This document shows positions 1-4,908 of a DNA stretch of 6,971 bases, piece after piece. Source of the DNA: Candidatus Aenigmatarchaeota archaeon. GTDB taxonomy: Archaea > Aenigmatarchaeota > Aenigmatarchaeia > QMZP01. The position numbers and the translations under genes are program-made. The notes under the pieces are model-generated. The model worked only from the letters and a program-made list of their open reading frames with translations. It searched no databases and was not told where the DNA came from. Position 1 is the first letter of the stretch. The number at the start of each line of letters is the position of its first letter. Location of the stretch: contig QMZP01000038.1 of assembly GCA_003663225.1 (NCBI GenBank), positions 1-6,971 on the forward strand. The letters are read 5' to 3'.

Positions 1-848
1 ACGTAGGAAAGCCCGGAGAATGCCTTCTTGTTGCCTTGTCGTATGGACTTCATGAAATCAGACTGCAGCCTCAGGAGCTCCTTCTTGGACGCGTATTTCC
101 TGCTTATGTAGCCTGCCTTGCGCAGGCTGTCTATGCGCTTCCTGTACACGCCGTCTATGAGCGACTTTATCCGCAGGAAACTCTCTGGCAGGTCAACGTA
201 TACCCATTCCACTTCCTTCTCTTTTATGTAAGGCACAACGTCGCTGTCATGCTCTGTCCTTACCTCGACCGCGTCTATGCCGAGGTTCTTGCATATCTCC
301 ATTATCTTCTCGTTGCTCCCGCCCGGGCTCGCTGTCAGGCCGAGTATCCTGGGGTTCCTGGCGTTGTTCAGGTACTTCTTAGCTACATAAGGATATGAGT
401 ACCTGCCCACGGAATGGTGGGCCTCGTCCGTAACAAGCAGCGAGAAGTCCTCAAGTGAAAGGCGCCCCCTCTCCAGGTCCTTCTGTATGGTCTGCGGCGT
501 GGCGAATACCAGCCTCTTCTCCTTGTAAAGGCATTCCCTCTCATGCGGTGGCGTAAGGCCTGTCACCACCTGGAAATCGTCATCAGGCAGGTTCAGGAAC
601 TGCTTGAACTTCCGGAAGGGCTGGTCGGTCAGGGGGCGGGTCGGCGCCATGACAAGCACCTTTGAGCCCGGGTATGCATGGAGCCTGTGCGCCGCGAGCA
701 TTATGGCTATGTTCGTCTTACCCAGCGCTGTGGGCAACACGCACAGCAGGTGCTTCTTAGCAGCAGCTCCCAGCATCGATTCCTGGTATATCCTTGCTTC
801 CATCGTGTTTGGCTTTATCAGCGGGTGCTTCACATATTTCTTTTCCAT
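1..848 (-). CDS. hef: Hef-like DEAH-box DNA helicase, N-terminal part (runs off the left edge)
   Basis: Superfamily 2 helicase of the archaeal Hef / FANCM / XPF-helicase type, which remodels forked and branched DNA at stalled replication forks. The visible 282 codons hold the first RecA-like domain: an ARIYQE segment at residues 18-23 (Q-motif-like), Walker A LPTALGKT at 38-45, motif Ia APTRPL at 68-73, motif Ib ATPQT at 116-120, Walker B DEAHH at 141-145 and motif III TASPG at 172-176. After it comes the start of the helical insert typical of Hef, basic and rich in Lys, Arg and Leu. Order and wording match Pyrococcus Hef closely; the Walker A Ala41 replaces the usual Gly. The start at 848 is fixed by an in-frame TAA four codons upstream. 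It is divergent from the retropepsin-like gene. The second RecA domain and any C-terminal nuclease lie outside the window, so a complete Hef cannot be excluded. Family call is firm; the helicase-only reading is inference. Confidence 0.9.
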   Translation of the reverse strand, partial: MEKKYVKHPLIKPNTMEARIYQESMLGAAAKKHLLCVLPTALGKTNIAIMLAAHRLHAYPGSKVLVMAPTRPLTDQPFRKFKQFLNLPDDDFQVVTGLTPPHERECLYKEKRLVFATPQTIQKDLERGRLSLEDFSLLVTDEAHHSVGRYSYPYVAKKYLNNARNPRILGLTASPGGSNEKIMEICKNLGIDAVEVRTEHDSDVVPYIKEKEVEWVYVDLPESFLRIKSLIDGVYRKRIDSLRKAGYISRKYASKKELLRLQSDFMKSIRQGNKKAFSGLSY

Positions 849-862
849 GCTATCTCGTTAGG

Positions 863-870
863 CTTTTATT
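863..870 (+). promoter_or_regulatory. TATA-like box for the retropepsin-like gene
   Basis: CTTTTATT is centred about 26 nt upstream of the ATG at 893. That spacing predicts a transcript starting at or next to the start codon (leaderless), which fits the absence of a Shine-Dalgarno sequence there. A very similar element, CTTTTTATT, precedes the CTP synthase gene. Confidence 0.5.
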
Positions 871-882
871 GTAACCAGGCAA

Positions 883-891
883 TATATTATA
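883..891 (-). promoter_or_regulatory. TATA-like box for the helicase gene
   Basis: On the minus strand this reads TATAATATA, centred 39 nt upstream of the helicase ATG at 848. Archaeal transcription usually begins about 26 nt downstream of the box centre, which would give a leader of roughly 12-13 nt. The box lies directly against the start codon of the divergent gene at 893, so occupancy here should interfere with transcription in the other direction. Assignment is by sequence and spacing only. Confidence 0.45.
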
Positions 892-892
892 T

Positions 893-1333
893 ATGGCCAA
901 GACCGTTGTCGGTATAACAGAGAGTGTCACGATAATAGCAGGCAAGAACGTGAAGACTTATGCCGTGTTCGATACAGGCGCCAGGCTGACATCGATAGAC
1001 ATAAAGCTGGCGGGTGAGGCTCAGGTCGGGCCCATAATAAGGACCACAAAGGTCAAGAACCCTTCCCTGAAGGTGAAGACCACCAGGCCTGTGGTACTTA
1101 TAAAGGTCAGGATAAAGGGCAAGGTATACGAATGCGAGGCGAACATACAGGACCGCTCCCACATGACCGCGCCGATGATAATAGGGCGCAATGTCATAGC
1201 AGGCAATTTCATAGTGGATGCATCCAAGAACCTGAAGAAGTTCAATGAGATGCGCAGGCTGAAGGGCATGCCAGAGTCCCATGGGATAAGAAGGATAGCA
1301 GATTTCTCGGGCGGCAAAGGGACCAAGAAATAA
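893..1333 (+). CDS. Retropepsin-like (clan AA) aspartic protease-fold protein, RimB/COG4067-like
   Basis: A 146-residue protein with the two hallmarks of a single-domain retropepsin fold: the catalytic-type DTGA motif at residues 27-30, preceded by hydrophobic YAVF, and the second signature MIIGRNVI at 95-102 (hydrophobic-hydrophobic-Gly). A beta-rich stretch lies between them. This arrangement is typical of the family once named putative ATP-dependent zinc proteases (PF05618/COG4067), now seen as retropepsin-like and including RimB, a partner of the RimK ligase. Such proteins act as homodimers, each chain giving one Asp (here D27). The C-terminal 35 residues are Lys/Arg-rich and probably helical then disordered. 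No signal peptide or membrane segment, so cytoplasmic. ATG chosen because the box at 863-870 has leaderless spacing. Stands divergent from the helicase and 30 bp ahead of pyrG. Substrate unknown; no RimK-like ligase is visible here. Confidence 0.75.
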   Translation: MAKTVVGITESVTIIAGKNVKTYAVFDTGARLTSIDIKLAGEAQVGPIIRTTKVKNPSLKVKTTRPVVLIKVRIKGKVYECEANIQDRSHMTAPMIIGRNVIAGNFIVDASKNLKKFNEMRRLKGMPESHGIRRIADFSGGKGTKK

Positions 1334-1334
1334 T

Positions 1335-1343
1335 CTTTTTATT
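1335..1343 (+). promoter_or_regulatory. T-rich TATA-like element for CTP synthase
   Basis: CTTTTTATT is centred about 24 nt before the ATG at 1364, with no Shine-Dalgarno between them, suggesting a separate leaderless promoter rather than pure read-through from the upstream gene. It starts two bases after the upstream TAA stop, and its T-run could also help end the upstream transcript. Both roles are inferred. Confidence 0.4.
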
Positions 1344-1363
1344 TCTCCAATTCAAATTAAACC

Positions 1364-3085
1364 ATGCCTTCTAAGGAAAATTCAGGGGATAGTAAGCCGA
1401 GCTTCAAGTCGCTTGCAAAGAAGAGCGAGGAGCACGAGTTCTACAACAACATACCCAAGGGATACACCAAGGGGGGGACGAAGTACATAATCGTCACAGG
1501 CTCTGTCATATCAGGCGTGGGCAAGGGCACTTTCACGTCATCGCTCGGCAACCTTCTCTCATTGTACCACGGCTTCAAGGTGGCGCCTGTCAAGTTTGAC
1601 GGCTACCTCAATTTCGATGCCGGAACCCTTAACCCATACAGGCACGGCGAAGTCTTTGTTCTCGACGACGGGACGGAATGCGACCTCGACCTGGGAAGCT
1701 ACGAGAGGATGCTGAACAAGGGGCTGTCCAAGGACAACTATCTGACGGCCGGAAAGATATTCAAGACCATAATAGACAAGGAGAGGGCAGGCAAGTACCT
1801 GGGAAGGGACGTGCAGTTCATACCCCATGTAACAGGGGAGATAAAGAACTTTCTAAGGAACCTGTCTGTAAAGAGGGATGCTAACATCGTGATAGTGGAA
1901 GTAGGCGGTACAATAGGCGACATAGAGAACGCGTACTTCCTTGAGGCGATGCGGGAGCTCGCGCACGAGGAAGGCAAGGAGAACGTATGCTTCATAAACG
2001 TGGTCTACATACTCGAGCCAGGCTCTCTCGGCGAGCAGAAGAGCAAGGCCGCCCAGCTCGGTCTGAGGACGCTGATGGGCCTGGGCGTGCAGCCTGATAT
2101 CGTGGTTTGCAGGAGCGAGCGGCCACTGAACAGGAGTGTGCAGGAGAAGATAAGCATATACTCCAACGTCCCTGTCAAGAGGGTTATAAACTCAAGGGAC
2201 GTGGGTGATATACATGCCATACCACTGTTCCTCAAGGATGTTGGCGTTGACCAGGAAGTCATAGAGATACTCGGTCTAAAGGGGCGCGCCCGGGCATGCA
2301 CCAAGGAATTCGAAAAATGGGAAGAGCTTGTCAGCAAGATAAAGTCAGATGGAAAGAAGAAAGTGAAGATAGGCATAACAGGCAAATACACGGCAGTGCA
2401 TGATTCATACATCAGCATACTCAAGGCGCTGGAGCACACCGCCCCGTACCTTGGAGCCAGCATAGATGTCAGGTGGATAGAGACTACCAACACCGAAAAG
2501 GCAGCCAAGGAGGTCGAGGGCCTGGACGGCATAATAGTGCCTGGCGGCTTCGGCTCACGGGGTTCTGAGGGCAAGATAGCGTGCATAAAGTACGCCAGGG
2601 AGAACAACGTGCCTTTCCTCGGCCTGTGCTTCGGGTTCCAGATGGCTGTCCTGGAATATGCCAGGAACGTTGCTAAGCTGGGCTGCGCTGCCAGCACAGA
2701 GATAGATACCGATACCAAGGAACCGGTGATATGCATACTACCTGAACAGGAAGAGGTCGCCGGGCTGGGCGGTACCATGAGGCTGGGCGGCTACGACATG
2801 ATGGTGAAGGAAGGGACGCTGGCGCACAAGCTGTATGGCAGCACCAAGATACGGGAGAGGTTCAGGCACAGGTTCAATGTCAACACCAAGTACATAGACA
2901 AGCTGGAGGAGGCCGGCATGGTGTTCTCTGGCATGGCCCCGCAGAAGAGGATAATGCAGATACTGGAGCTGCCCGGGCACAAGTTCTTCTTCGCAACGCA
3001 GTACCACCCTGAATTCACGTCACGGCCGCTTTCACCGAGCCCTGTGTTCAGGGGCTTCTTAGAGGCATGCCTTGAAGGCAAATAG
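1364..3085 (+). CDS. pyrG: CTP synthase (glutamine-hydrolysing)
   Basis: Makes CTP from UTP, ATP and glutamine, the last step of pyrimidine nucleotide synthesis, in the cytoplasm. At 573 residues it is longer than the usual 530-550 because of about 38 extra N-terminal residues rich in Lys, Ser and Glu. The synthase domain follows: P-loop SVISGVGKG at 47-55, K77 (E. coli K40), D109 (D72), E179 (E140) in VEVGGTIGDIE, and a UTP-site loop GEQKSKAAQ at 223-231 in place of the E. coli GEVKTKPTQ. The class I glutamine amidotransferase domain has oxyanion loop PGGFGSRG at 393-400, nucleophile C422 in GLCFGFQ, and H548/E550 in YHPEF. All catalytic residues are present, so it should be active. No alternative Met exists before the P-loop. 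Divergence from E. coli is strongest around the UTP/CTP pocket (GDIENAYF where E. coli has GDIESLPF). It probably has its own promoter and is followed by the GGDEF gene. Confidence 0.96.
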   Translation: MPSKENSGDSKPSFKSLAKKSEEHEFYNNIPKGYTKGGTKYIIVTGSVISGVGKGTFTSSLGNLLSLYHGFKVAPVKFDGYLNFDAGTLNPYRHGEVFVLDDGTECDLDLGSYERMLNKGLSKDNYLTAGKIFKTIIDKERAGKYLGRDVQFIPHVTGEIKNFLRNLSVKRDANIVIVEVGGTIGDIENAYFLEAMRELAHEEGKENVCFINVVYILEPGSLGEQKSKAAQLGLRTLMGLGVQPDIVVCRSERPLNRSVQEKISIYSNVPVKRVINSRDVGDIHAIPLFLKDVGVDQEVIEILGLKGRARACTKEFEKWEELVSKIKSDGKKKVKIGITGKYTAVHDSYISILKALEHTAPYLGASIDVRWIETTNTEKAAKEVEGLDGIIVPGGFGSRGSEGKIACIKYARENNVPFLGLCFGFQMAVLEYARNVAKLGCAASTEIDTDTKEPVICILPEQEEVAGLGGTMRLGGYDMMVKEGTLAHKLYGSTKIRERFRHRFNVNTKYIDKLEEAGMVFSGMAPQKRIMQILELPGHKFFFATQYHPEFTSRPLSPSPVFRGFLEACLEGK

Positions 3086-3087
3086 CT

Positions 3088-3096
3088 TTATAAATA
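3088..3096 (+). promoter_or_regulatory. TATA box of the GGDEF gene
   Basis: TTATAAATA starts three bases after the pyrG stop codon and is centred 30 nt before the ATG at 3122 and 21 nt before the GTG at 3113. The usual 26-27 nt spacing puts the transcript start near 3118-3119, downstream of the GTG, which favours the ATG with a leader of a few bases at most. Confidence 0.55.
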
Positions 3097-3112
3097 ATGT
3101 CACTATTTATAA
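3088..3112. repeat. 9-bp perfect inverted repeat over the GGDEF promoter
   Basis: The left arm TTATAAATA (3088-3096) is the exact reverse complement of the right arm TATTTATAA (3104-3112), with a 7-base spacer. The left arm doubles as the TATA box of the GGDEF gene; the right arm falls between the box and the start codon. An operator for a dimeric regulator is the natural reading. A terminator hairpin for pyrG is less likely because the stem is almost all A-T. Palindromic symmetry also gives each strand a TATA-like sequence, so the match could partly reflect low complexity. Confidence 0.6.
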
Positions 3113-3121
3113 GTGGTTAAT

Positions 3122-3763
3122 ATGGACATAGATGACGCGCTGTCCACGGTATCAGGAATAAGGGAAACGGTCAGGCGTTATGCTGGCGAGGGGCTGGAGG
3201 CAGAAGGCGATGTATATCGGGCCCTTGACAGGCTCGAGCAGTATATGACCGAGCTGTACGATGACGCTTATACAGACGAGGCCACGGGTATACCCAACAG
3301 GAAGGGTTTCAGGAAGAAGGCAGAGAGCAGGAGCTATACTGGAGAGGTATCAGTGCTGCTGCTCGACCTGGACTACTTCAAGCTGGCCAACGACGTGTGC
3401 GGGCACGATGTTGGGGACGATGTTCTCAGGGTGGTCGCAGACTCCATAAGGGACACCGACATATGCGGGAGGTATGGCGGGGATGAGTTCCTTGTGCTGC
3501 TCCCGGGCACGGGCAACGACGGGGCGAACACCGCAGCCGGAAGGATAAGGGAATCCTTCTCAAGAGGCATGCACGATTACATAGAATCCAACCGGGACAG
3601 CCTGGGCGACGCCGGGGCAGAGGCGCTTGGCAAGGTGGGTGTGTCAATAGGCGTCGCCACCGCAAACGGCTACGTGCCATTGGATGAGATGATGAAGCGG
3701 GCAGACGATGATTTGCTGGCAAAGAAGGACGCGCTGCATAAAGAGAACGGTGCATCCAGATAA
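3122..3763 (+). CDS. Stand-alone GGDEF-domain diguanylate cyclase
   Basis: Predicted to join two GTP into cyclic di-GMP, a second messenger well known in bacteria and rare in archaea. The 213-residue protein has a short, partly helical N-terminus (1-50) and one GGDEF domain: TGIPNR at 55-60, LDLDYFK with metal ligand D82 at 81-87, NDVCGHDVGD at 90-99, RYGGDEF at 117-123, VSIGVA near 180, and a closing RADDDLLAKK. N90 and D99 match the guanine-contacting PleD N335 and D344, arguing for cyclic di-GMP rather than cGAMP. RDTD at 110-113 lies five residues before GGDEF, exactly where the inhibitory RxxD I-site belongs. No receiver, PAS, membrane or EAL segment is seen, so the input is unknown; the N-terminal helix may only dimerise. 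An in-frame GTG at 3113 would add three residues. The gene abuts the convergent Nudix gene with no gap. Its AGG/ATA codon use matches the neighbours, so any transfer from bacteria is not recent. Confidence 0.92.
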   Translation: MDIDDALSTVSGIRETVRRYAGEGLEAEGDVYRALDRLEQYMTELYDDAYTDEATGIPNRKGFRKKAESRSYTGEVSVLLLDLDYFKLANDVCGHDVGDDVLRVVADSIRDTDICGRYGGDEFLVLLPGTGNDGANTAAGRIRESFSRGMHDYIESNRDSLGDAGAEALGKVGVSIGVATANGYVPLDEMMKRADDDLLAKKDALHKENGASR

Positions 3764-4195
3764 TCATTCGGAAAGGAGGGTCTTGTTCTTGTAGTTCTCT
3801 ATCATCTTCAGCGACGGGGGGAATATGGGTTCGGGGAGACTGTCAAGCGGGAACCATTCCCAGCGCGTTATCTCGTCAGGCTCCATTACCTTGGGTTCGC
3901 CTTCAAAATCCTCGCACAGGAACCCTATGGTGACGAAGTGCTTGTCCGGCACGGTGTCATTGCTCACGCTTATGACCCTTGTGCTGCCCAGCTTTATGCC
4001 GGTCTCCTCCAGGACCTCACGGGCTGCGCACTCCCTGATACCTTCATGGAAGTCCAGCTTGCCTCCAGGGAGCGTCCACGTTCCCTCTCCATGCAGCTCA
4101 CTGTCCGCCTTCTCGGGGTCCTCATGCCTCTGCCCGAGCAGCACATTGCCGTCATTAAGCAACAGAACACCAACACCGACCCTCGGATGGCTCAT
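3764..4195 (-). CDS. NUDT15-like Nudix hydrolase (nucleotide pool sanitation)
   Basis: Nudix hydrolases cut nucleoside diphosphate-X compounds. This 143-residue protein has a perfect Nudix box at residues 45-67: G45, E51, R59-E60, E63-E64, G66, with the metal-binding REVLEE core. Features shared with human NUDT15/MTH2 and bacterial COG1051 proteins are GVGVLLL near the N-terminus, HGEGTWTLPGG before the box, KHFVTIGF after it, and an EPDEITRWEWFPLDSLP segment near the C-terminus. That group hydrolyses dNTPs and modified nucleotides such as 8-oxo-dGTP, so clearing damaged precursors is the likely role; the exact substrate cannot be read from sequence. The ATG overlaps the TGA of the upstream nuclease gene (ATGA), and a GGTGAT ribosome site lies 5 bases before it, so translation is probably coupled. 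The stop directly abuts the GGDEF stop on the other strand. Confidence 0.9.
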   Translation of the reverse strand: MSHPRVGVGVLLLNDGNVLLGQRHEDPEKADSELHGEGTWTLPGGKLDFHEGIRECAAREVLEETGIKLGSTRVISVSNDTVPDKHFVTIGFLCEDFEGEPKVMEPDEITRWEWFPLDSLPEPIFPPSLKMIENYKNKTLLSE

Positions 4196-4854
4196 CCATC
4201 ATCACCCGAATACTCGCAGTTGAGCAGGTCGAATATCTTCCTGACCTTCTCCCTGCCTATCCCTTCCACGCACATGAGCGTCTCCTCGGTCGCGGAGAAC
4301 ACGTTCCTGGGTGTCTTGAAATGGCTGAGCAGCCTCTTTGACAACCGTGTGTTTATGGCGGGCAGGCCTGCCACAAGGAATTCCTGCATCCTGGGGAGGT
4401 CCATGGTACGCTTGCATGCCCTTATCCTGGGTTCGCGCCTTCCGCCATTCTGCTCCCTGTCAGCTATCCTGTGTATCATACCCGCTGTCTCCTTGGCGTT
4501 CTCTGTCCATATTATCGGGATCCCGTAGTCCAGCGCAACCGATGACAGGGCCCCGCGTATGGCGTTCTCGTGCATCCTGCGCTCCCTGTAGAGCTGCTTG
4601 GGCTCGCCCTCGAGCATCAGCAATGGCTTCTCATAAGATGCAGAAAGCCTGCGGAGCTGGTCGAATATCCGCTGGTCTGCCAGGGAATTCAGGAAGTCTG
4701 GCACGGTTTTCCTCTCTATGCCTATCCTGTCCGATACGACATAATCAGCGACGTCAAGCTGTGCCTCGTTCACCAGGACGTCCCTGCGCTCCAGTATCCT
4801 CGCGACGTTGGATGCCCTCTCCCTGTGGTCCACAAAAACAGTGAGCTTGCCCAT
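4192..4854 (-). CDS. ERCC4-family structure-specific nuclease with (HhH)2 domain (XPF/Hef nuclease half)
   Basis: Structure-specific endonuclease of the XPF/MUS81/Hef family, which cuts forks, flaps and branched DNA as a dimer. The 220-residue protein consists of the ERCC4 nuclease domain (about 3-135) and a C-terminal (HhH)2 DNA-binding domain (about 150-212). Catalytic residues: VDHRER with D9, R11 and E12; D37 in the DVADYVVS segment; and E47-R48-K49 with D53 in ERKTVPDF. HENAIRGAL is typical of archaeal Hef. Hairpins lie near AGLPAI (162-167) and VEGIGREKV (196-204). The canonical GDY is ADY here (A36). There is no helicase part, resembling crenarchaeal XPF, but no PCNA-binding box is seen at the C-terminus (ends EYSGDDG). 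First gene of an operon with the Nudix hydrolase. ATG at 4854 fits a leaderless promoter. It could pair functionally with the helicase at 1-848. Confidence 0.93.
   Translation of the reverse strand: MGKLTVFVDHRERASNVARILERRDVLVNEAQLDVADYVVSDRIGIERKTVPDFLNSLADQRIFDQLRRLSASYEKPLLMLEGEPKQLYRERRMHENAIRGALSSVALDYGIPIIWTENAKETAGMIHRIADREQNGGRREPRIRACKRTMDLPRMQEFLVAGLPAINTRLSKRLLSHFKTPRNVFSATEETLMCVEGIGREKVRKIFDLLNCEYSGDDG
4201..4206 (-). promoter_or_regulatory. Shine-Dalgarno site of the Nudix gene
   Basis: GGTGAT on the minus strand, complementary to the 3' end of 16S rRNA, sits 5 bases before the Nudix ATG at 4195 and inside the last codons of the nuclease gene. It is the only clear ribosome site in the window, on the one gene plainly internal to an operon, and it decides that start. 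Confidence 0.65.
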
Positions 4855-4877
4855 GTTTATCTAATACCAATGCATGA

Positions 4878-4885
4878 TTTATATA
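4878..4885. promoter_or_regulatory. Shared bidirectional TATA box
   Basis: TTTATATA on the plus strand reads TATATAAA on the minus strand. Its centre (4881.5) is 27.5 nt from the A of the plus ATG at 4909 and also 27.5 nt from the A of the minus ATG at 4854. That is the spacing expected for leaderless transcripts in both directions, and neither start has a Shine-Dalgarno sequence. No second TATA-like element sits at the right distance for either gene. The nuclease-Nudix operon and the surface protein are therefore predicted to share one TBP site. Confidence 0.65.
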
Positions 4886-4908
4886 GTGCGCACAGTAATA
4901 ATTATATT

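Noticed and set aside
36..398. 120-residue plus-strand open frame
   Set aside because: Antisense to the helicase frame, which carries all expected motifs.
2005..2778. 257-residue minus-strand open frame inside pyrG
   Set aside because: Shadow of the CTP synthase gene; the translation is Ser/Pro-rich with no recognisable domain and no promoter or ribosome site.
3086..3114. Hairpin terminator after pyrG
   Set aside because: The stem is almost entirely A-T, lacks a following T-run, and its left arm works better as the TATA box of the next gene.
3113..3121. GTG start for the GGDEF gene
   Set aside because: Possible, but it lies only 21 nt from the TATA box centre, closer than the usual 26 nt; the ATG nine bases later fits better.
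3122..3763. Hypr-type (cGAMP-making) GGDEF enzyme
   Set aside because: That group has Ser in place of the guanine-contacting Asp; D99 is kept here.
3938..4528. 196-residue plus-strand open frame across the Nudix and nuclease genes
   Set aside because: Antisense to two overlapping genes with clear catalytic motifs; no domain in the translation.
4570..4908. In-frame upstream extension of the surface protein gene (ATG at 4570, 113 more residues)
   Set aside because: It is antisense to the well-supported nuclease gene, would bury the signal peptide, and ignores the promoter at 4878-4885 that fits ATG 4909.
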